From CAZLRH01 sp964562015 (GTDB lineage Bacteria > Verrucomicrobiota > Verrucomicrobiia > Opitutales > JABDGR01), in NCBI GenBank assembly GCA_964562015.1, contig CAZLRH010000006.1, forward strand, positions 166,692-230,691: DNA of 64,000 bases, read 5' to 3'. Both the position numbers and the translations under genes were made by a program. Below, in pieces: positions 1 through 9,094 of the stretch. Under the pieces are notes generated by a model. That model had not been told where the DNA came from, did not search any database, and saw nothing but the letters and a program-made list of their open reading frames with translations. Each line of letters opens with the position of its first letter. The stretch's first letter is position 1.

Positions 1-190
1 TTGATTGATGAGCTTCCCCGCGATGGGGCGCTCGGCGGGCGGCAAACCGCCGAGAGATTTCATCACCGACGTGAACGCTCCCTTGGGGCCGACGTACCGG
101 GCCTTGAACGCCTCAAAATCCGGACGGGTAGCGAGCCCGGGAGCGGCGGCGCGGGCTTCGGCAAGCAGGGCAAGGAGCTGGGGTTCCATG
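1..190 (-). CDS. pheS: Phenylalanyl-tRNA synthetase alpha subunit, N-terminal fragment
   Basis: Only the first 63 codons lie in the window; the gene runs off the left edge. The translation begins MEPQLLALLAEAR and contains ARYVGPKGAFTSVMKSLGGLPPAERPIAGKLIN. This matches the N-terminal coiled-coil arm of PheS, where the pattern 'R-Y-L-G-K-K-G ... LGxLPPEERPxxGxxIN' is typical. The enzyme charges tRNA-Phe as an alpha2beta2 complex with PheT. It follows rpmI and rplT on the same strand, the usual rpmI-rplT-pheS order. The start has no Shine-Dalgarno sequence but a C/T-rich leader. Confidence 0.88.
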
Positions 191-248
191 AGAGGGTAAA
201 TGGCTGATTTCCAATTGCTGAGCGCTGATTCCAGAATCCTGAACGTTG

Positions 249-274
249 AAGGATAAATGCAAAAGGATAAATGC
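249..274. repeat. Tandem 12-mer in the rplT-pheS spacer
   Basis: The word AAGGATAAATGC occurs twice, at 249-260 and 263-274, two bases apart. It lies in the 192-base gap between rplT and pheS. The function is unknown; the spacer shows no other clear signal. Confidence 0.5.
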
Positions 275-382
275 TAAATTAAGAACCAGAGGGTGCGTTC
301 CTGGCTCATGGGGCAACCTTGGGCCGCCGGAGAGGAGGCTGGGGAGAGACCGACCGAGGCGTCCGGCAGCAAGGACGCGGAT

Positions 383-856
383 CTAGGCGTGCACCAGCGC
401 GGCTTTCGCGGCGGCGACTTCGGCGGAATGCGCCTTATTCGACTCCCGCGTGTTGTCGCGCCGCTTGGCCGCCGCCTTGGGGGCCGGATTCTTGGCTTTG
501 GCTTCGAGGGCGGCCTTGGCCAGCGTGACGACTTTGCCAAAGGCGGGGGCGTCGTGAATGGCCATTTCGCTAAGGGCCTTGCGGTCGAGTCCGATGTTGG
601 CGGCGGTGATGCCTGAAATAAATCGGCTGTAGCTCAGGCCGGCCGGACGCACGGCGGCATTCAGGCGGGCGATCCAGAGCGAGCGGAATTCGCTCTTCTT
701 CTTGCGCCGGTCGCGGTAGGCGTAAATCTCGGCGTGCTGGACGGCGTCCTTGGCGTACCGGTAGAGCTTGGACTTGGAACCAAAGTAGCCTTTGGCCTTG
801 CGCAGGATGCGCTTGCGGCGGGCCTTGGTGTAAACGGCGTTGGTGACGCGAGGCAT
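383..856 (-). CDS. rplT: 50S ribosomal protein L20 with extended C-terminus
   Basis: L20 binds 23S rRNA early in assembly of the large ribosomal subunit. The start MPRVTNAVYTKARRKRILRKAKGYFG and the motifs YRDRRKKKSEFRSLWIARLNAA and GLSYSRFI are diagnostic. The protein has 157 residues, whereas the family is usually near 117-120. The usual end (AFGKVVTLAKAAL) is followed by about 40 extra residues rich in Ala and Lys. It lies 72 bases downstream of rpmI. Its leader is pyrimidine-rich with no Shine-Dalgarno sequence and carries a short tandem word repeat. Identification is certain; the role of the tail is unknown. Confidence 0.97.
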   Translation of the reverse strand: MPRVTNAVYTKARRKRILRKAKGYFGSKSKLYRYAKDAVQHAEIYAYRDRRKKKSEFRSLWIARLNAAVRPAGLSYSRFISGITAANIGLDRKALSEMAIHDAPAFGKVVTLAKAALEAKAKNPAPKAAAKRRDNTRESNKAHSAEVAAAKAALVHA

Positions 857-864
857 GGCTTATA

Positions 865-900
865 AAGAGTAAAAGGTGAAAGGTAGAAGGTAAAAGGTGA
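865..900. repeat. Short tandem words in the rpmI-rplT spacer
   Basis: On the plus strand this stretch is a run of near-identical 7-8 base words (AAAGGTGA, AAGGTAGA, AGGTAAA, AAGGTGA). On the transcribed minus strand it reads as a pyrimidine-rich tract just before the rplT start. A related word (GTAAAGGGTAAAAAGG) lies near 1183-1198. This could be translational leader sequence or a genome-wide repeat family. Confidence 0.5.
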
Positions 901-928
901 CGGCAAAACAGCCCCCATGGCGGTTGGC

Positions 929-1123
929 TTAGAACGCGAAGGGCAGGGCGCGGCGCACGAAGCGGGCGACGCCGGCCGAGACGGGCTGGTCCTTGCGGGA
1001 CTGGCTCTTTTGCTTCTTCGTCTTGGACTGGAGCAAGTGGCGGCGGCCCGGCGTGCGGCGCAGGATTTTGCCGCGCCCGGTGATTTTGAAGCGCTTGACG
1101 ATGGATTTTTTGGTCTTCTGCAT
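929..1123 (-). CDS. rpmI: 50S ribosomal protein L35
   Basis: This 64-residue protein begins MQKTKKSIVKRFKITGRGKILRRTPGRRHLLQSKTKKQK, the standard L35 sequence of the large ribosomal subunit. I chose the ATG at 1123. Extension upstream to 1156 would add an unrelated 11-residue leader. The gene heads the rpmI-rplT-pheS group. infC, its usual upstream partner, is not adjacent: the next gene upstream is unrelated and on the opposite strand. The start is preceded by a C/T-rich segment without a Shine-Dalgarno sequence. Confidence 0.96.
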   Translation of the reverse strand: MQKTKKSIVKRFKITGRGKILRRTPGRRHLLQSKTKKQKSQSRKDQPVSAGVARFVRRALPFAF

Positions 1124-1308
1124 GGCAGACGTGGGTGTCGAAATGATGGAAACCATTTAACAAATCAGGCCGGGCGCAGGCTGTAAAGGGTAAAAAGGGA
1201 CGTGGGTGAGGGTTTAGAAGGAATAGATGATCTCGAAATAGTGGCGTTAAATGTCCTTGCTTGGTCTGGAAGATGTCCCTGTGCTCCCCTTGCCCACCTC
1301 AATATTAA

Positions 1309-1653
1309 GTGAAGCGCATCATTTTAGTCGTAATCTTTGGATACCTGACCGAATTTCTTTTTGACCTCTGTGGCCTATTTAGTGGCATGGTCATTGGGGC
1401 CGGTCATCCCTCGGAGCCTTTAATAATTCCTGGGCCAGTTAGCGTGGTTCTCTACTGGATTTGGGTTTGCACGCATTTTCCGCTCTTGATTGCATTGAAG
1501 TTTTTGAGAGGCGGTGACAATGGATGGGGCATTATTTGGGTCTTCATCCTTTGTGTACAGCCACTCCTATGGGGAGCTTTCTATTATAGGTTATGGGCAA
1601 TTCGTGAAAAGCGATTTGCTAGGCAAGTGACACGGGATTTGGCGAAAGGATAA
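1309..1653 (+). CDS. Small multi-pass membrane protein, unknown function
   Basis: The 114-residue protein starts at a GTG preceded by a C/T-rich stretch. It has three or four hydrophobic segments (about residues 3-32, 42-63, 73-95) and a basic C-terminal tail (REKRFARQVTRDLAKG), suggesting an inner-membrane protein with a cytoplasmic C-terminus. I recognise no family. Base composition is visibly more AT-rich than in the neighbours, which may mean recent acquisition. The stop lies only five bases before the next gene, so the two may be co-transcribed. Confidence 0.7.
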   Translation: MKRIILVVIFGYLTEFLFDLCGLFSGMVIGAGHPSEPLIIPGPVSVVLYWIWVCTHFPLLIALKFLRGGDNGWGIIWVFILCVQPLLWGAFYYRLWAIREKRFARQVTRDLAKG

Positions 1654-1658
1654 GATTT

Positions 1659-2627
1659 ATGAAAATCATTCTTCCCGGCGGGAGCGGGCTGATGGGCACA
1701 CTGCTGGCGGGTGCGTTTCAGCAGCAGGGCCATGAGGTGGTGGTGCTGAGCCGCAAGGCGGCGCCCGCGCCGTGGCGGATGGTGCCGTGGGATGGCGAAA
1801 CGCTGGGTGAGTGGGCCAAAGAAATCGACGGCGCGGATGTGGTCGTTAATCTCGCGGGGCGAAGTGTAAATTGCCGGTACGGGCCGGAGAACCGCCGGGC
1901 CATCATGGACTCGCGCATCAAGTCCACCCAGGTGCTCGGCGAGGCCATCGGGCGCGCCGCTCGGCCGCCGGCGGTTTGGTTGCAATCGAGCACGGCCACG
2001 ATTTACGCGCATCGTTTCGACGCGCCGAACGACGAAGTTTCAGGGATTCTCGGCGGCGCGGAACCCAACGCCCCGGACACCTGGCGGTTCAGCATCGCGG
2101 TGGCGACCGCGTGGGAACGGGCCTGCCGCGAGGCCGTTACCCCGCGCACGCGCAAGGTTTTGCTCCGCACTGCCATTCTCATGACGCCCGCGCGCGGCGG
2201 CGCCTTTGATCAATTGCTGCGCCTGGTGCGTTGCGGTTTGGGCGGAAAATCAGGCAACGGCCAGCAGTACATGTCGTGGATTCACGACCGCGATTTTGTG
2301 CGGGCCATAAACTGGCTGATGGAACACCGGGAAATCGAAGGCCCCGTGAACCTCGCCGCGCCCAACCCGCTGCCCAATGCCGACTTCATGCGTGCGTTGC
2401 GAAAGGCGTGGGGGATGCCCGTCGGTTTGCCGGCGGCGGAATGGATGCTGGAAATCGGCACCTTTCTCCTGCGCACCGAATCGGAACTCGTGTTAAAGAG
2501 CCGGCGGGTCGTCCCCGGGCGGCTGGCGGCGGCGGGGTTCGCCTTTGAGTATCCCGCGTGGTCCGCGGCGGCGGGGGAATTGTGCCGGCGCTGGCGAATC
2601 GGTTCGACAGGGACGGAGTCACTATGA
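1659..2627 (+). CDS. TIGR01777-family NAD(P)-binding epimerase (YfcH-like)
   Basis: An extended SDR-fold protein of 322 residues. The N-terminal nucleotide-binding loop is GGSGLMGTLLA (about residues 7-17). The internal motifs VNLAGRSVNCRYGPENRRAIMDSRIKSTQVLG and SWIHDRDFVRAINWLME are typical of the TIGR01777/YfcH group. The C-terminus matches the DUF1731 part (LPAAEWMLEIGTFLLRTESELVLKSRRVVPGRLAAAGFAFEYP). Members are annotated as sugar-nucleotide epimerases, but the substrate is not established. The start is one of the few in the window with a purine-rich, Shine-Dalgarno-like leader (GAAAGGA). Confidence 0.9.
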   Translation: MKIILPGGSGLMGTLLAGAFQQQGHEVVVLSRKAAPAPWRMVPWDGETLGEWAKEIDGADVVVNLAGRSVNCRYGPENRRAIMDSRIKSTQVLGEAIGRAARPPAVWLQSSTATIYAHRFDAPNDEVSGILGGAEPNAPDTWRFSIAVATAWERACREAVTPRTRKVLLRTAILMTPARGGAFDQLLRLVRCGLGGKSGNGQQYMSWIHDRDFVRAINWLMEHREIEGPVNLAAPNPLPNADFMRALRKAWGMPVGLPAAEWMLEIGTFLLRTESELVLKSRRVVPGRLAAAGFAFEYPAWSAAAGELCRRWRIGSTGTESL

Positions 2628-2743
2628 TTGGCCTTTAAAATTATCCTTGTTGACAGAGGAATAAAAAATATCATTCATGGGCCAACCGGCGGCGATTTTG
2701 ACCTGGCGTTAGAGGTGAACGGGAGGGCCGCCGGTCCGACCAC

Positions 2744-4447
2744 ATGAGCACATCCACTGCGTACCAACTCTGCACCAGACACGCCGCGGGCGCCCTTGCC
2801 GCACTATTGCTTTTGGGAGGATGCGCGTCGGTGGAGTACCATAAGGTGCCGACGCCGACGCAGTACTCTACCTGGACGGATGCCGACCAGCAGAAGGCCG
2901 ATGCCATGGTCGGACCGCGCTACTATTTGCCCCGGCCCTTTCTGGTGCTGAAGCAACCCCTGCCGGTGGCCGAGCGCTCGGCTTTTGTCAGCTTCGTGTA
3001 CAATGCCAAAACGGGGGTCTATGACTTGGAAACGCCCGCCGATTCTTGGGTGGCGGCAATTGCGCCGAAATCCATTTCCCCGGCGGCCGCATTGGCGATC
3101 CAGGTCGCTGGCCCCCCTAAATTAAATAATAGTCCTGTCGCGCCGCAAGGCGCACCGGCGGGCGATAAAGGAGCTGGCGGTACCGGCGGGAATGGAACCG
3201 GCGGCAATGGCACTCCTACTGGTGGAAATGGCACCGGTGGCAACGGAACCGGCGGAAATGGAACGGGCGGCAATGGCACTGCTACAGGGGGAAATGGCAC
3301 CGGGGGCAACGGAACGCCGCCGCCGAGTACTTTGCAAGTCCGAGATGGATTTATCAACGCCACGGACCCCATCACGAGACTAACCGCGCAATTTGACGTG
3401 GCCTATTTTCCCGACTTTGAGGAGCAGTTCGTGGCCGTAGTCAACCCCGGCTTGGGCAAGGCCGACATGGACATGCAAATGCGCAACGGTTGGGCCATTG
3501 AGGTTTTCGGGGGCAGTGTGGACAATTCCAACCTGATTCCGTACTTGATTAAGCAAGTCAGCGATGCTTCCGCCGCAGCTTTGAACATCGCGACGACCTG
3601 GGGCTTGATGGCCGTGCCGGGCGGCCAGGCCGTGGTGGCGGCCAAAGGTATTGGTAATTTTGTTAAGCTAGAAGGTGCTCCCACAGGCAATCTCACAGCC
3701 GACCAGGTCAAGGCCACTTTGGGTGAATTGCTCGTCTTCAAGATCGCCGAGGTGAAAATCGCCCAGCCGGGAATTTATCCGATCCTTAAACCGCGAGAAG
3801 TGCTTGATTGGGCCAAGCGTTGGAAAAGTGAAACGCAGACTGGTTCTTTGGAAAATCTGACGATGGAGCAAAAGATGAAAAACACCGTCGGAATTTTTCT
3901 CGGCTCAAACGATCTGAGTTGGTTTCGCAGTGACATGGTTTTTGTCCCCCTACCGCCGATTACCATGATCGGCTTCAATACCATGACGGATGTTCTACTC
4001 CTGCCGCCAGACTCGCCCATTGGCATCATTCCCATGTCAGCTCTGCAAGGCGGTTCGCCCAATTCGAATAATGACGATGGCGATGGGGGTGATGGGGCCG
4101 ATAAGTTGGCATTTGAGAATAATGCAACACAGCTGAAAGGTTTTTTGGAAGCTAAGTTGAAATCTGACGCAAGTTTTCCAGCCAGTATTGCACCCTCTTT
4201 AACCATTAGTCATCCCGGTGCGGAGAGCTCAAAGACACTGATAACTTTTACTGGAAAAAGTGGTGCGACGTCTCTCCCAAGTGATGCGGATACATTACGA
4301 AACTGGTTGGTCAAGAACGTGCCTAACGTCAAAGACTCACAGGTGACAATACTTTCAAATGGCAAGGGCACGCAGGGCGAGGCACCCACATACACGTTTC
4401 AAATAACGCAATCTATCGACCTTTTGCTGCCTCCCGCTGATAAATAG
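2744..4447 (+). CDS. Predicted lipoprotein with Gly-Asn-Thr-rich tandem repeats
   Basis: This 567-residue protein has a type-II signal peptide: hydrophobic ALAALLLLGGC with the lipidation Cys at about residue 27. Residues 143-191 are about eight copies of GGNGTG or close variants, probably a flexible or filamentous linker. A central region (about 200-380) has many small apolar residues. An acidic stretch (NSNNDDGDGGDGADK) precedes a C-terminal domain of about 110 residues, ending in a beta-rich sequence. I recognise no known domain. The gene lies 20 bases upstream of a trypsin-like protease gene in the same orientation, so the two are probably one operon. The DNA of the repeat (about 3170-3316) is imperfect. 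Confidence 0.8.
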   Translation: MSTSTAYQLCTRHAAGALAALLLLGGCASVEYHKVPTPTQYSTWTDADQQKADAMVGPRYYLPRPFLVLKQPLPVAERSAFVSFVYNAKTGVYDLETPADSWVAAIAPKSISPAAALAIQVAGPPKLNNSPVAPQGAPAGDKGAGGTGGNGTGGNGTPTGGNGTGGNGTGGNGTGGNGTATGGNGTGGNGTPPPSTLQVRDGFINATDPITRLTAQFDVAYFPDFEEQFVAVVNPGLGKADMDMQMRNGWAIEVFGGSVDNSNLIPYLIKQVSDASAAALNIATTWGLMAVPGGQAVVAAKGIGNFVKLEGAPTGNLTADQVKATLGELLVFKIAEVKIAQPGIYPILKPREVLDWAKRWKSETQTGSLENLTMEQKMKNTVGIFLGSNDLSWFRSDMVFVPLPPITMIGFNTMTDVLLLPPDSPIGIIPMSALQGGSPNSNNDDGDGGDGADKLAFENNATQLKGFLEAKLKSDASFPASIAPSLTISHPGAESSKTLITFTGKSGATSLPSDADTLRNWLVKNVPNVKDSQVTILSNGKGTQGEAPTYTFQITQSIDLLLPPADK

Positions 4448-4467
4448 AGAAATAGCACCGTCTGATT

Positions 4468-5688
4468 ATGGCCCAATCATCGAAAGCCAACTCGACTCGC
4501 CATCGCCAGGCGCGGCGCAGCGCTATTGAACGGGTGTGGCTGGATGATGCCGTGTTGCAGGCGGGTTTGCGGGCCGCGCAGAAGCGATTTGGCGGTCATC
4601 CGGGAGTGCGAGGATTTGGGTTGGGGGTCAAATTCTTGGAAAAGAGCCGGCGGAAGCAATTCGGGCCGGACGGTCGCGGCCTACGCTGTGTGGTCGTTGC
4701 GGTGGAGCAGAAGAAGAAATCACATTTGCTGCGGGCGACCCACCGGTTGCCGCCCTATTTGCTGGTGAGAGTTCCCGGACTGAAAAAGCGCCAGCGCGTC
4801 TTGCTCGACGTGCATGCGGTGGGCCGGCGGGTGCGGCACCAGCAAATGGCCGGGCCGCCCTGGCCGACGGCGGGAAAACTTCGCCCGGGTTACCGAATGT
4901 CTTGTGGGAGGCAGTCACCGGCCGCCTATTACCAGCCTTTCGCCGACGGCGAGGCGGAACTCGGCACAGTGGGAGCCGTGATTCGCACTCTGCCCGACAA
5001 CCGGTATTACGCCATCACGGCCGCCCACGTAATCATCGATGTCGGGGACGGTAAAATTGATTTGCGCCTTACGGATCACGCCATTGGCGCGGTGGGGCCG
5101 GATTGGGTCACTGTTGCGGCCGACAAATTCATACCCGCCTCGAACATCTTGGCAGGGCAATATGTATACGACACCGCGGCCTTGGAGGTGCCCCAGGGGT
5201 TCTACAATGACGGCACGGCGTTTAGCTTTCTCGACCCCCAGCCTTCGTGGCCCAATAATTTTCAAGGAAAATTTGCCACTTCTGATGATGTTGACCATGC
5301 CGTTCTTGGCCAAGGCATGGACGGCTTCGTGTGGGTCCAGCGCGGCGGAGCGTACGCGAGTTTGCTCCCGATCAATCTTATTCACGTAACGACGCATTTT
5401 GATACAGAGGTGGAAACCTGGTCCGGCGGGGTGAAACCGATTCGGTATGGCCCGCTCTACAATTACGATTTCACCAACGGGTGGACCGAAGGCGGGGACA
5501 GCGGTGCGCCGGTTTTCATTTACGCCAAGGACAATCCCACGGAGGTGCGCTTCCTGGGCTTTCATTTCATTGCCAATGAAAAAGAGCAAAAATGGTGGGC
5601 GGTTTGTGCCGAGAATTTTCTCGCGCGGAATTTTGGCGTTCTGAACCGGGACTTTGTCTTTGCGGGTTTTGATCAAAGTGTAGGGTGA
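4468..5688 (+). CDS. Trypsin-like serine protease domain protein
   Basis: The 406-residue protein carries a chymotrypsin-fold signature in order: His187 in ITAAHV, Asp235 in YVYDTAALEV and Ser345 in EGGDSGAPVF, the expected catalytic triad. The first 150 residues are basic and contain FGGHPGVRGFGLGVKF, a segment often seen ahead of such proteases. There is no evident signal peptide or membrane anchor, which is unusual given the adjacent lipoprotein. The gap to the lipoprotein stop is 20 bases, so co-expression is likely. Substrate unknown. Confidence 0.8.
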   Translation: MAQSSKANSTRHRQARRSAIERVWLDDAVLQAGLRAAQKRFGGHPGVRGFGLGVKFLEKSRRKQFGPDGRGLRCVVVAVEQKKKSHLLRATHRLPPYLLVRVPGLKKRQRVLLDVHAVGRRVRHQQMAGPPWPTAGKLRPGYRMSCGRQSPAAYYQPFADGEAELGTVGAVIRTLPDNRYYAITAAHVIIDVGDGKIDLRLTDHAIGAVGPDWVTVAADKFIPASNILAGQYVYDTAALEVPQGFYNDGTAFSFLDPQPSWPNNFQGKFATSDDVDHAVLGQGMDGFVWVQRGGAYASLLPINLIHVTTHFDTEVETWSGGVKPIRYGPLYNYDFTNGWTEGGDSGAPVFIYAKDNPTEVRFLGFHFIANEKEQKWWAVCAENFLARNFGVLNRDFVFAGFDQSVG

Positions 5689-5854
5689 GCCGACGCCAGA
5701 CCGGGCCCGCCTTTTTGTGAGTTGGGCCGATAGTGGCAGCCCCCGGCCCCGCCGATTACCAACCGCCGCCGTGCCGGGTACTTTACCTTTGCCAAACGCG
5801 GGGGCGCTGTTCATTGTTATCGTTTCCCTTGATGGCACCGCCTGCGTTTGCACC

Positions 5855-8800
5855 ATGATTAGCAGCATCCTTAGCCTGTTTTCCGGGCGACATTACAAGC
5901 AGTTCGTACGCCGCTGCCGGCCGATCGTGGCCCGCGCCAACGAGTTCGACCAGCAGTACCAGAGCCTCAGCCCGGAGCAATTGCGCGCCAAGACGGACGA
6001 ATTTCGCGAGCGGTTCAAAAAGGGCGAAACCCTCGACCAGCTCCTGCCCGAGGCCTTCGCCGCCGCCAAAAACGCCGCCCGGCGCCTGTGCGGCCAGGAG
6101 TTCGAGGTCTGCGGCCAGCCGCTGCGCTGGGAGATGGTGCATTACGACGTGCAGATGATTGGCGGCATCGCCTTGCACGAGCGGAAAATCGCCGAAATGG
6201 CCACGGGTGAGGGCAAGACCCTCGTCGCCACGCTGCCGCTTTATCTCAACGCCCTCAGCGGGCGGAATTGCCACTGCGTTACTGTCAACGACTACCTGGC
6301 CAAACGCGACTCGGACTGGATGGGCCACCTGTATCGCTTCCTGGGCCTGACCGTTGGCTGCATTCAGCAACAGATGTCGCCCAACGAGCGGCACATCGCC
6401 TACGGGTGCGACATCACCTACGGCACGGCCAGCGAATTCGGTTTCGATTACCTGCGCGACAACGGCATGGCCACCCGCAAGGACGACCAGGTGCAGCGCG
6501 ACCATTATTTCTGCATCGTGGACGAAGTGGACTCCATCCTCGTCGACGAGGCACGCACCCCGCTCATCATCACGGGGCCGACCTATGAAGAGCGCGAGGC
6601 GCCCTTCCTGGCCCTCAAGCCGGGCGTCGAGCGCCTCTACGCGCTGCAACTGCGGTTGTGCAACAAGCTCGCGCAGGAGGCCAAGGACGAACTGGAAAAG
6701 CCCGACGGCGACCACGACACCGCGGTGCGCAAGCTCCTGCAAGTCCGCATGGGCATGCCCAAGCACCGCCAGTTGTCGAAGCTGATGGAAAACGGCGCCT
6801 ACCGCAAAGGCCTGGAAAAATTTGATCTGGAAATGAGCGGCGATTTTGTGCGCGAGCAGCGGTACAAGTTGAAGGAGGAGCTCTATTTCACGGTCGATGA
6901 GAAACAGCATTCAGCCGACCTCACCGCCGCCGGCCGCACGGCCCTGCGCCCGGAAAATCCCGACGCGTTCGTCGTGCCGGACTTGCCGATGTTCATCACC
7001 GAGGTGGACCGGCGCACGGACCTCACCCCCGAGCAAAAGCAGCAATTGAAGCTGAAGGAAGAGGAACGCTTCGGGCTGGTCTCGGAGGAAATCCACTGCC
7101 TCTCACAGTTGCTGAAGGCGTACACGCTCTACGACCGCGACAAGGAATACGTCGTGCTCGAGGGCAAGGTGCACATCGTGGACGAAAACACGGGCCGCCT
7201 GATGGTCGGGCGCCGCTGGAGCGAGGGCCTGCACCAGGCCGTCGAGGCCAAGGAGAATGTCATCGTCGAAAAAGAGACGAAGACTTACGCGACCATCACC
7301 ATCCAGAATTATTTCCGCCAGTACGAAAAGCTCGCGGGCATGACCGGCACCGCCGAGACGGAGGCGGCCGAGTTCAACGACATTTACCGCCTGACCGTGA
7401 TGCAGATTCCCACGCACCGCGCCTGCGTGCGCGTGGATTTGAACGACGTGATTTTCAAGACGCGCCGCGACAAGTACAACGCCGTCGTCGAGGACATCCG
7501 CGAGCACCACCAGCGCGGCCAGCCGGTGCTCGTGGGCACGACTTCCGTCGAGGCCTCGGAGATTTTGGCCAAGATGTTGAAGCGTTTGAACATCACGCAC
7601 AGCGTGCTCAACGCGAAGTACCACCAGCAGGAAGCCGAGATTGTCGCCCGCGCCGGCCAGCGCGGTTCCGTGACCATCGCCACGAACATGGCGGGTCGCG
7701 GCACCGATATCAAACTGGGCGAAGGCGTGTCCGGCCTCGGCGGCCTCTACGTCCTCGGCACGGAGCGCCATGAGTCCCGCCGCATCGACCGCCAGTTGCG
7801 CGGCCGTTGCGCGCGCCAGGGCGACCCCGGCAAATCAAAATTTTACGTCTCGCTCGAGGACGACTTGATGCGCCTGTTCGCCAATGCCGGCCCGATTTCC
7901 ACGCTGCTCGAACGCAGCATGGTCGAGGGCGAACCGCTCGAACACCCGCTGCTGAACCGCTCCATCGAGTCCGCGCAGAAGAAAGTGGAGGCGCAGAATT
8001 ACACCCAGCGCAAGCGCTTGTTGCAGTATGACGACGTGTTGAACCGCCAGCGCGAAGTGGTGTACGGCGTGCGCAACGACGCCATCCGCGGCGAACATCC
8101 GCGCGACGTGATTTTTGAGATGGTCGAGGAGGAAGTCCGCACCCGCGTCGAAAACCTCGCCCCGCCCGGGCGCGTGGCCGAGGCGGAGGCGCTCTCGGGC
8201 TTCCTCGGCTGGGTGAACACGCATTTTCCGCTGTCGCTCAAGCAGGAGGACGCCACCGGCAAGTCCGCCGAGGATTTGTGCAAACTCGTGCACGAGCGTC
8301 TGGTGCAGGCCTACGAGCAACGCAGCTCGCTCGAAGCGCCGGAAGCCATGCTCGGGCTCGAGCGTTACGTCGTCATCCGCGGCATCGACCGCAACTGGCA
8401 GGACCATCTGACGGAAATTGACGACCTGCGCAAAAGCGTGGGCCTGCGCAGTTACGGCCAGCGCGATCCGCTCAACGAATACAAGACGGAGGCCTACACT
8501 TATTTTGAAGACATGATGGGCCGCATCCGCCAGGACATTTGCGGCGGCATGTTCACCTCCGCGACGAATTTGCAGTCGTTCCAAAGTCTCCTCGCGCTGA
8601 TGCAGCGCGCCCGCCAGACCGGCCCCGCCGACGCCCAGCCGTCCGGTCCGACGGCCACACTGCAAGGCCCGAGCACGACGACCTCGGGGACCTCCAGCGG
8701 TTCGGGTGGTGCAGCCGCGGGCACGGGCGCCCGCGAAGTCACGCTTCCGAAAGTCGCGCCCCCGAAACCGCCGGAACCGCCGAAAGTCGGGCGCAATGAA

Positions 8801-8905
8801 ATGGTCACGGTGCAGCGCGGCGCGGAAACGCAGCGCGTGAAATTCAAGAAAGCCGAGCAGATGCTCAGCGACGGCTGGCGCATCGTGCCGGACAAGACGA
8901 CATGA
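5855..8905 (+). CDS. secA: Preprotein translocase ATPase SecA
   Basis: SecA is the ATPase motor that drives secretory proteins through SecYEG. The 1016-residue product starts MISSILSLFSGRHYKQF. Walker A is MATGEGKT (about 115-122) and Walker B is IVDEVDSILVDEARTPLIITGP (about 221-242). The helicase-like second ATPase domain includes ATNMAGRGTDIKLG and the SecA signature LRGRCARQGDPGKSKFYVSLEDDLMR. The translation can be read further upstream to 5717, but that extension does not resemble SecA. The C-terminal tail (KVGRNEMVTVQRGAETQRVKFKKAEQML) keeps the 'KVGRN' lead-in but lacks the CxCxSGxxxxxC zinc-binding motif common in SecA. Confidence 0.98.
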   Translation: MISSILSLFSGRHYKQFVRRCRPIVARANEFDQQYQSLSPEQLRAKTDEFRERFKKGETLDQLLPEAFAAAKNAARRLCGQEFEVCGQPLRWEMVHYDVQMIGGIALHERKIAEMATGEGKTLVATLPLYLNALSGRNCHCVTVNDYLAKRDSDWMGHLYRFLGLTVGCIQQQMSPNERHIAYGCDITYGTASEFGFDYLRDNGMATRKDDQVQRDHYFCIVDEVDSILVDEARTPLIITGPTYEEREAPFLALKPGVERLYALQLRLCNKLAQEAKDELEKPDGDHDTAVRKLLQVRMGMPKHRQLSKLMENGAYRKGLEKFDLEMSGDFVREQRYKLKEELYFTVDEKQHSADLTAAGRTALRPENPDAFVVPDLPMFITEVDRRTDLTPEQKQQLKLKEEERFGLVSEEIHCLSQLLKAYTLYDRDKEYVVLEGKVHIVDENTGRLMVGRRWSEGLHQAVEAKENVIVEKETKTYATITIQNYFRQYEKLAGMTGTAETEAAEFNDIYRLTVMQIPTHRACVRVDLNDVIFKTRRDKYNAVVEDIREHHQRGQPVLVGTTSVEASEILAKMLKRLNITHSVLNAKYHQQEAEIVARAGQRGSVTIATNMAGRGTDIKLGEGVSGLGGLYVLGTERHESRRIDRQLRGRCARQGDPGKSKFYVSLEDDLMRLFANAGPISTLLERSMVEGEPLEHPLLNRSIESAQKKVEAQNYTQRKRLLQYDDVLNRQREVVYGVRNDAIRGEHPRDVIFEMVEEEVRTRVENLAPPGRVAEAEALSGFLGWVNTHFPLSLKQEDATGKSAEDLCKLVHERLVQAYEQRSSLEAPEAMLGLERYVVIRGIDRNWQDHLTEIDDLRKSVGLRSYGQRDPLNEYKTEAYTYFEDMMGRIRQDICGGMFTSATNLQSFQSLLALMQRARQTGPADAQPSGPTATLQGPSTTTSGTSSGSGGAAAGTGAREVTLPKVAPPKPPEPPKVGRNEMVTVQRGAETQRVKFKKAEQMLSDGWRIVPDKTT

Positions 8906-9094
8906 GGGGCGGGACGAGTTTCCGCCGGCCACCGCGATCCTGCCCGCGTTACGCAGATCAAAGACCGATTCAGCACATAGAACTACGTGGTGTTTTCGCG
9001 TCTGCACGTCTACCAAAACGCATATGCGCTCAGCTGGCTGGTTTCAACTTGTGATTCGTGGTGACGCTGCCTAAGCTTGGGACAAGGTGATGCA

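Noticed and set aside
2650..2674. TTGACA followed by TATCAT upstream of the lipoprotein gene
   Set aside because: The spacing is only 13 bases, too short for a sigma-70 promoter, and no better -10 box lies at 16-18 bases.
3170..3316. DNA repeat of the lipoprotein as a phase-variation switch
   Set aside because: Units are imperfect at the nucleotide level and keep multiples of three, so slippage would change length but not switch the frame.
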